Part shown: positions 1 through 5,529 of the stretch, piece after piece
Position numbering within the stretch: position 1 is the first letter of the stretch
Layout: the number at the start of each line of letters is the position of its first letter
Made by a program: the position numbers and the translations under genes
NCBI GenBank assembly: GCA_002373855.1
Contig: DFKO01000103.1
Location: 1-5,529 of the forward strand
Reading direction: 5' to 3'
Source of the DNA: Lachnospiraceae bacterium UBA3643
Lineage (GTDB): Bacteria > Bacillota > Clostridia > Lachnospirales > Lachnospiraceae
DNA length: 5,529 nt
The notes under the pieces: generated by a model
The model's database searches: none
Seen by the model: only the letters and a program-made list of their open reading frames with translations
Told to the model about the DNA's origin: nothing

Positions 1-755
1 GGCATATCCACATCTTCTTTTGCTTCCTCATAAGCATCATCCCATACTGATTTTGCAGCTATATGAGACCACTTTGATGCGGGGAACTGCCTGTTCATTC
101 CGGGCGCCATATTGCAGGCCATCATGGCTGCTTCTATACAAAAGGTACCGCTACCGCAAAACGGGTCAATGAGTATCCTGTCTTTATTCCACGGTGTCAG
201 CATAAGGAGCGCCGATGCGAGATTTTCCGCTATGGGAGCTTTTGCCGTCAGCTTTCTGTATCCCCTTTTATGAAGGGAGTCTCCGGATGTATCCAGCCCG
301 ACCGTGACCATATCTTTCATTATAAATACACGGATGGGATAATCGTCCCCGTCCTCCGGGAACCACTCGATATGATACTTTTCTTTCATGCACTCAACCA
401 TGGCTTTTTTCATGATTGACTGGATGTCAGATGGTGAGAAGAGTTTGCTCTTTACACTCGATGCCTTTGTCACCCAGAACCTGCCGTTCTTTGGGATATA
501 TTCATCAAGCGGCAGGGCTTTTGTACCCTGAAACAGTTCCTCAAAAGTCTCTGCCTTAAAGGATCCGAGTTTTATCAGTATACGCTCTGCTGTCCTGAGC
601 CCGATATTGGTCCTGGCCAACGCTTCCTCATCACCAAAAAATGTCACTCTGCCATCCTCAACTGAAGTGACATCATATCCAAGATCGATTATTTCTCTTT
701 TTAATACAGCCTCCAGTCCGAAATGACACGGAACTATAAACTCATATTTTCTCAT
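1..755 (-). CDS. ypsC: THUMP-domain class I SAM-dependent RNA methyltransferase (YpsC/RlmL type), 3' part cut by window edge
   Basis: The reading frame opens with ATG at 755 (MRKYEFIVPCHFGLE) and stays open to the left edge, giving 251 residues of a family usually about 375-385 long. Seen: a THUMP-like region at about residues 40-155, a family-typical LHKRGYR at 161-167, and SAM-binding motif I DPFCGSGTF at 197-205 followed by CIEAAMMACN. The NPPYG-type catalytic motif should lie beyond the window. Known of the family: RlmL and relatives use S-adenosylmethionine to make N2-methylguanosine in large-subunit rRNA; THUMP presents the RNA. The exact target of this protein is inferred only. It starts 11 bp after the stop of the upstream ATPase gene with no strong ribosome binding site (only A-rich AGAAA-like sequence), so it is probably co-transcribed and perhaps translationally coupled. 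The start is firm because the N-terminus matches the family pattern. An unrelated DNA adenine methylase, a common mis-annotation of this family, is unlikely given the THUMP region. Confidence 0.93.
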   Translation of the reverse strand, partial: MRKYEFIVPCHFGLEAVLKREIIDLGYDVTSVEDGRVTFFGDEEALARTNIGLRTAERILIKLGSFKAETFEELFQGTKALPLDEYIPKNGRFWVTKASSVKSKLFSPSDIQSIMKKAMVECMKEKYHIEWFPEDGDDYPIRVFIMKDMVTVGLDTSGDSLHKRGYRKLTAKAPIAENLASALLMLTPWNKDRILIDPFCGSGTFCIEAAMMACNMAPGMNRQFPASKWSHIAAKSVWDDAYEEAKEDVDM

Positions 756-766
756 AAATACTTTTT

Positions 767-2344
767 CTATTTCTTAAATAATGTAGAGAAAATGCCTCTG
801 CCTAAAGATGCGCCTACATTTCCTCCAAGGGTCTTGCCAAACTTTCCGAAGCTGCTGCCCACATTTTTTCCTATTTCACGGCCCACAGTGCCTGACACCG
901 TATTGCCTACGGATTTTGCGACTTTATTTTTCTCAGCCTCCGCTTTTTTCTTTGCCTTTTCCTCTTCCTTGGCTTTTGCTTTGGCTTCCTTTTCCTGCTG
1001 CTTTAATGCAGCCTCCTCTTCCTTAAGGAGTCTCTTTGCCTCCTCTTCCTCAGCGCCTTTACGGAGGAGTATCTCGTATGCTGACTCAGGGTCGGTGACT
1101 TCAAAATATTTTCCGTAATACAGGCTGCCCTTTACGACTTCATTTCGTCTTGACTCATCTATGGCCCCAAACTTTGATGCAGGAGGCAGTATAAATGTCT
1201 TTTCCGCCATCATCGGCATACCGTTTTCATCAAGACATGAAACGACTGCCTCACCTGTTCCGAGAGCCATGATCGTCTCATATGTATCAAAGGCAGGATT
1301 CTCCCTGAAGGACTGGGCTGCTGCCTTTACACCCTTCTGATCAGCAGGTGTGTATGCATGAAGCGCATGCTGTATCTTGTTACCAAGCTGGGCAAGTACC
1401 CCATCCGGTATATCCTTTGGATTCTGGATGCAGAAGTATACACCTACACCTTTTGATCTGATGAGCTTTACAACCTGCTCAATCTTTTCAATGAGAGCCT
1501 TTGGTGCATCTTTAAATAATAAATGTGCCTCATCAAAGAAAAATATCATCTTGGGCTTTTCAAGGTCTCCAACTTCAGGCAGTCTCTCAAAGAGTTCCGA
1601 AAGGAGATACAGAAGGAATGTTGAGTAAAGCTTTGTATTGTTTATGAGTACTGAGCTGTCGAGGATATTTATCATACCCTTGCCACCCTCACCAACTGTG
1701 AAGAAGTCCATTATGTTAATGGCAGGCTCTCCAAAGAATTTATCTCCACCTGCCAGTTCAAGAGCTACTACCGCTCTGACTATAGCTGCAATTGACTGGG
1801 GACTCATCTTGCCGTAGTCTGCCTCAAGTTCCTTGTTATTTTCAGATACATAATTAAGCATTGACTTAAGGTCTTTTGTATCTATCAATAAGAGACCGTT
1901 ATCGTCGGCAATCTTAAATACTATATTTAATATGTCAGACTGGGTTGTATTGAGTTCCATCAGTCTTGATAGAAGCAAGGGACCTATCTCGGATATTGTG
2001 GTTCTTAAGGTTACGCCTTTTTCTCCGTATATATCCCACAGTGTCACAGGATATTTGTCATATTTAAAGCCTGCTTCCGTAAGACCGAATCTTTCTATAC
2101 GGGCATTCATATCCTCGCTGTCTTCTCCGGGACATGCAAGACCTGCTATATCGCCCTTTACATCAGCCATAAACACAGGTACGCCCATCTCCGAAAAACT
2201 TTCGGCCATTACCTTAAGGGTAACAGTCTTACCTGTTCCTGTTGCACCAGCTATGATACCGTGCCTGTTTGCCATCTTTGGGATGAGATTTACCCTCTCT
2301 CCTTTATCGTTTTTTCCTATAAATATTTTTGATTCGCTGTACAT
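767..2344 (-). CDS. HerA-like ATPase of the YjgR/DUF853 family
   Basis: A 525-residue protein of typical length for YjgR/DUF853 (about 500). Seen: N-terminal IPKMANRHGIIAGATGTGKT with the Walker A motif at 33-40; PVFMADVKGD at 56-65; Walker B MIFFFDEAHLLF at 266-277 with the acidic pair D271-E272; and a conserved QNPKDIPDGVLAQLGNKIQH segment at 307-326. Residues 430-476 are an E/K/A-rich, probably continuous charged helix. From about 479 to the end there is a glycine-spaced tail closing with LGRGIFSTLFKK, like the C-terminus of YjgR relatives. Known: this is a cytosolic P-loop ATPase branch of the HerA/FtsK superfamily; its cellular role is not established, and DNA translocation is inferred from fold only. 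AGGAG at 2353-2357 lies 8 nt before ATG 2344, supporting this start; an out-of-frame ATG at 2348 is only 4 nt from the ribosome binding site. It has its own extended -10 promoter and leads a unit with the RNA methyltransferase gene downstream. Confidence 0.93.
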   Translation of the reverse strand: MYSESKIFIGKNDKGERVNLIPKMANRHGIIAGATGTGKTVTLKVMAESFSEMGVPVFMADVKGDIAGLACPGEDSEDMNARIERFGLTEAGFKYDKYPVTLWDIYGEKGVTLRTTISEIGPLLLSRLMELNTTQSDILNIVFKIADDNGLLLIDTKDLKSMLNYVSENNKELEADYGKMSPQSIAAIVRAVVALELAGGDKFFGEPAINIMDFFTVGEGGKGMINILDSSVLINNTKLYSTFLLYLLSELFERLPEVGDLEKPKMIFFFDEAHLLFKDAPKALIEKIEQVVKLIRSKGVGVYFCIQNPKDIPDGVLAQLGNKIQHALHAYTPADQKGVKAAAQSFRENPAFDTYETIMALGTGEAVVSCLDENGMPMMAEKTFILPPASKFGAIDESRRNEVVKGSLYYGKYFEVTDPESAYEILLRKGAEEEEAKRLLKEEEAALKQQEKEAKAKAKEEEKAKKKAEAEKNKVAKSVGNTVSGTVGREIGKNVGSSFGKFGKTLGGNVGASLGRGIFSTLFKK

Positions 2345-2352
2345 ACATGAAT

Positions 2353-2357
2353 CTCCT
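2353..2357 (-). promoter_or_regulatory. Ribosome binding site of the HerA-like ATPase gene
   Basis: AGGAG on the minus strand (within GAAAGGAGAT) with 8 nt to the ATG at 2344. It decides between two overlapping ATGs (ATGTATG): the upstream one at 2348 has only 4 nt spacing and leads to a short frame, so 2344 is the start. Confidence 0.85.
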
Positions 2358-2382
2358 TTCCCCTTTTTAATAAACTACGGCA

Positions 2383-2391
2383 ATTATATCA
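2383..2391 (-). promoter_or_regulatory. Extended -10 promoter of the HerA-like ATPase gene
   Basis: Minus strand reads TGATATAAT: a perfect TATAAT at 2388-2383 with the TG of an extended -10 one base upstream. The -35 position (17 bp spacing) reads TTTCGG, a poor match, as is common when the TG extension is present. Predicted transcription start is near 2376, giving a leader of about 32 nt containing the AGGAG site. The TG falls in the T-tract of the preceding terminator, so the two elements share bases. Confidence 0.7.
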
Positions 2392-2421
2392 AAAAAAGGA
2401 CGCCCCCGAAATGACATCCTT
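2391..2421 (-). terminator. Rho-independent terminator of ybaK
   Basis: On the minus strand AAGGATGTC (2421-2413) pairs with GGCGTCCTT (2404-2396), including two G-U pairs, with a short loop, followed by a T-run down to 2391. It lies about 40 nt after the ybaK stop. On the plus strand the hairpin is not followed by a U-tract, so it acts mainly for the minus strand. Confidence 0.75.
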
Positions 2422-2458
2422 GCATTTGTTCACAATTTGTTAACGGTACCTATCACCA
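2421..2458. repeat. 38-bp direct repeat, copy 1
   Basis: Matches 3011-3048 in the same orientation at 36 of 38 positions; the first 29 bases (2421-2449) are identical. It lies in the 3' untranslated region of ybaK, between its stop and the terminator hairpin, and about 50-70 bp upstream of the ATPase promoter start site. Its core GTTCACAATTTGTTAAC (2428-2444) is an inverted repeat with one mismatched pair. This copy continues to GGTACC, itself a palindrome, then TATCACCA. The function is not known to me. Confidence 0.9.
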
Positions 2459-2461
2459 TCC

Positions 2462-2941
2462 TTATTCCCCGATTATATCGGCCGGTATGCATCCGACTAA
2501 TGAAATAAGTTTGTCAGCCTCAACTTCTATCTGAGCACCCACTCTTCCTCCGCTTACGAATATCTTATCATACCCGCAGGCTGTCTCATGGATAAATGTC
2601 TTAAACTGCTTCTTCATCCCGACAGGTGAGCAACCTCCGTGAACATATCCCGTAAGTGGCAGCAAATCTTTCTGCTTTATCATTGCTATCGATTTCTCTC
2701 CTGCTGCCTTTGCAGCTTTCTTAAGATTAAGTTCTCCCGGCACAGGTACCACAAATACATAATAGGCTCCCGTCTTCCCTGTTGTGACGAGGGTCTTAAA
2801 AACCTTATCGGGATCTTCGCCGAGAATCTTTGCAATATCTTCACCTGTAAGGGCAGGATCAGCATCGTATGTGTGAACCTCATAGGCGATCTTTTTGCTG
2901 TCCAGTATTCTCATTACATTTGTTTTATCATTTGCTTTCAT
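2462..2941 (-). CDS. ybaK: YbaK/EbsC-family Cys-tRNA(Pro) deacylase
   Basis: A 159-residue protein, the usual length of YbaK. Seen: VFKTLV with K49 in the position of the essential lysine of YbaK (K46 in E. coli); GGCSPVGMKK at 102-111; and GGRVGAQIE at 131-139, the family's two glycine-rich loops. Known: YbaK hydrolyses Cys-tRNA(Pro), made when prolyl-tRNA synthetase mischarges tRNA(Pro) with cysteine, and acts in the cytosol, usually together with the synthetase. The exact substrate here is inferred from family membership; related INS-superfamily deacylases edit other aminoacyl-tRNAs, but the GGCSPVG signature favours YbaK itself. AGGA at 2953-2950, 8 nt before ATG 2941, supports the start. 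It appears monocistronic: its own terminator follows, and the upstream neighbour is divergent. It is bracketed by two copies of a 38-bp direct repeat. Confidence 0.94.
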   Translation of the reverse strand: MKANDKTNVMRILDSKKIAYEVHTYDADPALTGEDIAKILGEDPDKVFKTLVTTGKTGAYYVFVVPVPGELNLKKAAKAAGEKSIAMIKQKDLLPLTGYVHGGCSPVGMKKQFKTFIHETACGYDKIFVSGGRVGAQIEVEADKLISLVGCIPADIIGE

Positions 2942-3010
2942 AATTTATATCCTTTAATCATACGTATATAATAATAAATAATTCATGTATATTCTATCAT
3001 AATCTGAAAA
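2942..3010. promoter_or_regulatory. AT-rich divergent region, probable ybaK promoter area
   Basis: This stretch between ybaK and the plus-strand endopeptidase gene is very AT-rich and must contain the ybaK promoter, with the ybaK ribosome binding site at 2950-2953. Several TATAAT/TATTAT-like hexamers occur on both strands, including a plus-strand TATAAT at 2967-2972 with a weak TTTATA 17 bp upstream. I cannot pick one confidently. Confidence 0.4.
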
Positions 3011-3048
3011 TGCATTTGTTCACAATTTGTTAACGGTACATGTCACCA
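3011..3048. repeat. 38-bp direct repeat, copy 2
   Basis: Second copy of the repeat at 2421-2458, 590 bp away in the same orientation; the two mismatches are at 3040 (A for C) and 3042 (G for A). The 17-bp dyad core falls at 3018-3034. The copy ends 6 bp before the predicted -10 hexamer of the NlpC/P60 gene, so it occupies the -35 region of that promoter or, if an upstream promoter is used, the 5' leader. Confidence 0.9.
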
Positions 3049-3051
3049 CTG

Positions 3052-3060
3052 TGGTAAAAT
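3052..3060 (+). promoter_or_regulatory. Possible extended -10 element directly before the NlpC/P60 gene
   Basis: TGGTAAAAT is a TG-N-TAAAAT extended -10 match. The start site would be near 3067, only about 3 nt before ATG 3070, so the mRNA would be almost leaderless. An inverted repeat ACCAC-T-GTGGT (3045-3055) overlaps it and could be a protein site. The alternative is an upstream promoter in 2942-3010. Confidence 0.4.
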
Positions 3061-3069
3061 ATAGAAGTT

Positions 3070-4398
3070 ATGAAAGACAAAAATCTGATCAAAAAAATAA
3101 TGATATGCGCTGTATGCCCTGTAGTGGCAGGCGTTGCAACAAATATATATTCTCTGGCTTATCCGGCTCCGGTTGTTATCGATACCCCGACTGTATTATA
3201 TGATGATGATAATCCCTATGATACAGACGTTCTCTCGCTGACTGCCGAGCAGGAGGATGTAGATGCCCAGATTGAGGACAAGACAGACATGCTGGTCCAG
3301 TTAATGGCAGAGCAGGAAGTCCTGAGTGCCGATATTGACAGAGTTAATGAAGAGATTGAAACAGCGACAGATAACCTGGCTAAAGCTACTGCCCTTGAGG
3401 AAGAACAGTACGCAGCAATGCTTGTACGTATTAAATATTTATATGAAGCCGGCGACACCAGTCTCATCTCCATATACATAAAGACAGGAAGCTTTGCCGA
3501 GGCAGTTACCTTATCCGATTATTATAAGGATTTATATGAATATGACAGAAATATGCTCTCCGAGTACCAAAGTACGGTAGCTGAGGTGACTGAGCTCAAA
3601 TCATACCTTGAAGCCGAAAAGGCAGATCTCGAAAAAATGATGGCCGACTACGAAACTCAGTCGTCAGAGCTCGAGGCATCTATAGAGGAGCTAAAAGAAA
3701 TATCAGACAATTATGAAATCCAGATTACAAATGCAAAAGCACGGGCTGCGGCTTATGCCTCAATGATTGAAGCCCAGAAAGCTGCTGCGGCTCAGGCTGC
3801 TGCGGCTCTGGCAGCGCAAAATAATGAACCTGCTGATACCGATACTACTGTATCATCAGATCTCGTTGCAGATGCAGGAGATACTCCGGACACTGATTCT
3901 AACATAAGCGATGATGACAATACGGACTCATCTGATTCAGATAATAGCGATTCCGGCTCCACCACTCCTGCTATCCCAAGCGGCGGTTCGTCTACTATCA
4001 CAACAACTAAAGGTGCAACCTACGATGTATCCCCTATTTATGGAGCAAACGGCAGTGACCTGGGAAAACAGATTGCTGTATACGCATGCCAGTTTATAGG
4101 TAATCCCTACCGGGCCGGAGGCACAAGTCTTACCGACGGTTCTGACTGCTCAGGATTTACCATGACGATATATTCCATATTCGGATATTCTCTTCCGAGG
4201 ACTTCGTATGACCAGAGATTTATCGGCACTGAAGTATCCTACGCAGAAGCCCAGCCCGGAGACATCATATGCTACTCAGGTCATGTAGCCATATATATCG
4301 GCAATGGTCAGATAGTCCACGCAAGTACTCCCTCGGGCGGTATCAAAGTGGGCAGTGCCACCTATACAAGCATCATTACGGTACGGAGAATTATCTGA
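3070..4398 (+). CDS. Secreted NlpC/P60 peptidoglycan endopeptidase with PcsB/CwlO-like N-terminal coiled coil
   Basis: A 442-residue protein. Residues 1-30 form a signal peptide (KDKNLIKK, hydrophobic core, likely cleavage near YSLA). Residues about 54-240 are coiled coil; [21 protein letters not shown] at about 120-140 resembles the PcsB-type coiled-coil domain. An Ala-rich run (226-249) and an Asp/Ser/Thr linker (252-312) follow, then a C-terminal NlpC/P60 domain (about 330-442). Catalytic residues are visible: C360 in DCSGF, H405 in GHVAIYIG and H417 in IVHAS. Known: such enzymes cut stem-peptide bonds (often gamma-D-Glu to the diamino acid) outside the membrane. CwlO/PcsB-type coiled coils interact with FtsEX; that this one does is inference. 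An in-frame TAA at 3055 rules out a longer start, and starting at Met11 would remove the positive N-region. The ribosome binding site is weak (AGAAG at 3063-3067, 2 nt from ATG). It appears monocistronic, with a terminator downstream. Confidence 0.93.
   Translation: MKDKNLIKKIMICAVCPVVAGVATNIYSLAYPAPVVIDTPTVLYDDDNPYDTDVLSLTAEQEDVDAQIEDKTDMLVQLMAEQEVLSADIDRVNEEIETATDNLAKATALEEEQYAAMLVRIKYLYEAGDTSLISIYIKTGSFAEAVTLSDYYKDLYEYDRNMLSEYQSTVAEVTELKSYLEAEKADLEKMMADYETQSSELEASIEELKEISDNYEIQITNAKARAAAYASMIEAQKAAAAQAAAALAAQNNEPADTDTTVSSDLVADAGDTPDTDSNISDDDNTDSSDSDNSDSGSTTPAIPSGGSSTITTTKGATYDVSPIYGANGSDLGKQIAVYACQFIGNPYRAGGTSLTDGSDCSGFTMTIYSIFGYSLPRTSYDQRFIGTEVSYAEAQPGDIICYSGHVAIYIGNGQIVHASTPSGGIKVGSATYTSIITVRRII
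3781..3810 (+). repeat. 15-bp tandem repeat inside the NlpC/P60 gene
   Basis: GCTGCTGCGGCTCAG is followed directly by GCTGCTGCGGCTCTG (14 of 15 identical). Each unit encodes five residues, AAAAQ then AAAAL, at the end of the coiled coil. In-frame units suggest growth by replication slippage, so length may vary between strains. Confidence 0.85.
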
Positions 4399-4403
4399 TT
4401 TAC

Positions 4404-4424
4404 GACCGGTGCCCGGTTCTTTTA
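4404..4424 (+). terminator. Probable rho-independent terminator of the NlpC/P60 gene
   Basis: ACCGG (4405-4409) pairs with CCGGT (4413-4417) around a TGC loop, with a G-U pair extending the base, followed by TCTTTTAT. The stem is short and the T-run interrupted, so termination may be partial. It lies 6 bp after the stop codon. Confidence 0.6.
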
Positions 4425-4431
4425 TATCTAA

Positions 4432-4460
4432 TTGATTTTTCTACCCTTTTTTTATATAAT
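4432..4460 (+). promoter_or_regulatory. Sigma-A promoter of the cellobiose phosphorylase gene
   Basis: TTGATT (4432-4437) and TATAAT (4455-4460) are separated by exactly 17 bp. The predicted start site is near 4467, giving a leader of about 57 nt. This is the best-formed promoter in the window, in line with a strongly expressed sugar-catabolic gene. Confidence 0.85.
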
Positions 4461-4468
4461 TTTCTTAA

Positions 4469-4486
4469 TTGGGCTCGTGCGCCCAA
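4469..4486 (+). promoter_or_regulatory. Dyad at the start of the cellobiose phosphorylase transcript: 5' hairpin or operator
   Basis: TTGGGCTCGTGCGCCCAA is a 6-bp inverted repeat with a 6-base centre, starting about 2 bases after the predicted transcription start. As RNA it would form a 5'-terminal stem-loop that could stabilise the message. As DNA it sits where a repressor site is often found; its TGGG/CCCA ends resemble LacI-family cellobiose operators such as CelR boxes, though the spacing differs. No U-tract follows, so it is not a terminator. Confidence 0.55.
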
Positions 4487-4510
4487 ATACAAATATCAAT
4501 ACAAAAACAA

Positions 4511-4515
4511 AGGAG
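4511..4515 (+). promoter_or_regulatory. Ribosome binding site of the cellobiose phosphorylase gene
   Basis: AGGAG within AAAGGAGAG, 8 nt before ATG 4524. It fixes the start, which also gives the family-typical N-terminus MKFGFFDD. Confidence 0.85.
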
Positions 4516-4523
4516 AGCAAGGT

Positions 4524-5529
4524 ATGAAATTCGGTTTCTTTGATGACGCCAACAGAGAGTATGTCATCACCACTCCCAGAACTCCATATCCATGGATCAA
4601 CTATCTGGGAACTCAGGGATTCTTTTCGCTGATTTCAAACACAGCAGGAGGTTACTCATTCTATAAAGATGCCCGCCTTCGCAGAATCACACGTTATCGT
4701 TACAACAATGTTCCTATCGATATGGGAGGTCGTTACTTCTATATCAATGATAACGGTACCATCTGGAATCCCGGCTGGTCTCCCGTCAAGACAGAGCTTG
4801 ATGAGTATGAGTGCCGCCACGGTATGGGTTACACAAAAATTACCGGTAAGAAAAACGATCTTAAAGTAAATGTGACATTCTTCGTTCCCCAGGATTATGA
4901 CGGAGAAGTTCAGCAGGTAGTACTTACAAATGAAGGATCAGCAGAGAAATCATTCTCACTCTTCTCATTTGCAGAGTGGTGCCTCTGGGATGCACAGGAT
5001 GACTCAAACAACTTCCAGCGTAACTTCTCAACAGGTCGTGTAGAAGTTGACGGTTCTGTTATTTATCACAAGACAGAGTACAGAGACCGCCGTAATCATT
5101 TTGCATTCTACTCAGTAAACGATACAATCGACGGATACGATACAGACAGAGATTCATTCATCGGACTCTACAACGGATTTAACAATCCCGAGGCTGTACT
5201 TGCAAACAAGGCTACAAACTCTTTTGCAGACGGATGGGCTCCTATCGCTTCTCACTTCAAGAAGATCACACTTAAGCCCGGCGAGACAAAGACACTCGTA
5301 TTTATACTCGGCTATGTAGAGATGCCTGTTGATCAGAAATTCGAGGCTGACGGCAAGACCATCAACAAGGTTAAAGCCAAGGCTATGATCGAGAAATACA
5401 ATACACCTGAAAAATTTGCTCAGGGTATGGCAGAGCTTCGGGCATACTGGGATAAGCTCCTCGGTATCCTCAATGTTGATACTCCCGATGACAAGGTTAA
5501 CCGTATGGTTAATATCTGGAACCAGTATC
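4524..5529 (+). CDS. Cellobiose phosphorylase (GH94), N-terminal part, cut by window edge
   Basis: The frame starts at ATG 4524 and is open to the right edge, giving 335 of an expected 810 or so residues. Seen: [20 protein letters not shown] at the N-terminus, then [20 protein letters not shown] (42-61), [11 protein letters not shown] (96-106), [20 protein letters not shown] (166-185) and [10 protein letters not shown] at the edge, all close to clostridial cellobiose phosphorylases as I remember them. The visible part is the N-terminal beta-sandwich domain (about 1-270) and the linker helices; the catalytic alpha/alpha barrel with its acid Asp lies outside. Known reaction: cellobiose + phosphate gives alpha-glucose 1-phosphate + glucose, in the cytosol, saving ATP compared with hydrolysis. 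Cellodextrin phosphorylase is a relative, but this N-terminus fits the cellobiose type. No signal peptide. Codon choice (TCA, ACA, CGT, AAC, TTC frequent) looks more biased than in the upstream genes, fitting high expression. It has its own promoter and a dyad at the start site. Confidence 0.95.
   Translation, partial: MKFGFFDDANREYVITTPRTPYPWINYLGTQGFFSLISNTAGGYSFYKDARLRRITRYRYNNVPIDMGGRYFYINDNGTIWNPGWSPVKTELDEYECRHGMGYTKITGKKNDLKVNVTFFVPQDYDGEVQQVVLTNEGSAEKSFSLFSFAEWCLWDAQDDSNNFQRNFSTGRVEVDGSVIYHKTEYRDRRNHFAFYSVNDTIDGYDTDRDSFIGLYNGFNNPEAVLANKATNSFADGWAPIASHFKKITLKPGETKTLVFILGYVEMPVDQKFEADGKTINKVKAKAMIEKYNTPEKFAQGMAELRAYWDKLLGILNVDTPDDKVNRMVNIWNQY

Noticed and set aside
723..1118. Plus-strand 131-residue open frame
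   Set aside because: It is antisense to the ATPase 3' end and the methyltransferase start; its Ser/Phe/Ala-rich product mirrors the E/K/A codons of the charged helix. No ribosome binding site and no family resemblance.
1932..2414. Plus-strand 160-residue open frame over the 5' end of the ATPase gene
   Set aside because: It lies antisense to the strongly conserved Walker A region and runs into the ATPase promoter and terminator; a shadow of the real gene.
2639..2971. Plus-strand 110-residue open frame over ybaK
   Set aside because: Antisense to a well-supported YbaK gene; the product is Cys/Ile-rich with no recognisable domain.
2421..3048. The two repeats read as a CRISPR array or as ends of a transposon
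   Set aside because: There are only two copies 590 bp apart with a housekeeping gene between. There is no transposase, the copies are direct rather than inverted, and 38 bp is too long for an ordinary target-site duplication. A dispersed repeat family remains possible and is given as a finding.
3216..4001. Minus-strand open frames within the NlpC/P60 gene (3216-3479, 3792-4001)
   Set aside because: Both are antisense to the coiled coil and linker; Ser/Val-rich composition is the expected complement of the Asp/Ala/Glu codons.
4461..4523. Riboswitch or attenuator in the cellobiose phosphorylase leader
   Set aside because: The leader is only about 57 nt with one short hairpin and no U-tract after it; too small for a known riboswitch class and without a terminator/antiterminator pair.
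1..5529. tRNA, rRNA, phage or plasmid features
   Set aside because: No cloverleaf, rRNA-like segment, integrase, transposase, replication gene or origin was visible; the genes are ordinary chromosomal functions.

Overview
The window looks like a chromosomal segment of a low-to-moderate G+C, Gram-positive gut or rumen anaerobe, most likely a Lachnospiraceae (Butyrivibrio/Roseburia-like) bacterium. Three things suggest this: a clostridial-type cellobiose phosphorylase, a secreted peptidoglycan hydrolase with a PcsB/CwlO-like coiled coil, and AGGAG-type ribosome binding sites with sigma-A-like promoters. The taxonomic call is inference from protein character, not from a database search.

Layout: positions 1-2344 (minus strand) hold a two-gene unit. 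A YjgR/DUF853-type HerA-like ATPase (2344 to 767) comes first, followed 11 bp later by the 5' two-thirds of a THUMP-domain RNA methyltransferase (755 to the window edge). A short intergenic region (2345-2461) holds the terminator of the next gene, the extended -10 promoter of the ATPase gene and copy 1 of a 38-bp direct repeat. A ybaK-type Cys-tRNA(Pro) deacylase gene follows on the minus strand (2941 to 2462). The divergent region 2942-3069 carries copy 2 of the repeat and the promoter area of a plus-strand gene for a secreted NlpC/P60 endopeptidase (3070-4398). A terminator, a well-formed sigma-A promoter and a dyad at the predicted transcription start (4399-4523) precede a plus-strand gene for GH94 cellobiose phosphorylase, which runs off the right edge (4524-5529).

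The genes do not form one pathway. Two serve translation (rRNA methylation, mischarged tRNA clearance), one is a DNA-translocase-like ATPase of unknown role, one remodels the cell wall and one conserves energy during cellulose/cellobiose breakdown. No intergenic gap exceeds 300 bp; all are about 115-130 bp.

No new multi-gene system is evident. The least ordinary item is the 38-bp direct repeat (36/38 identical) flanking ybaK. Its core is a 17-bp near-palindrome, and one copy sits upstream of each of two unrelated promoters. It could be a shared operator or a member of a dispersed repeat family; the window alone cannot decide.
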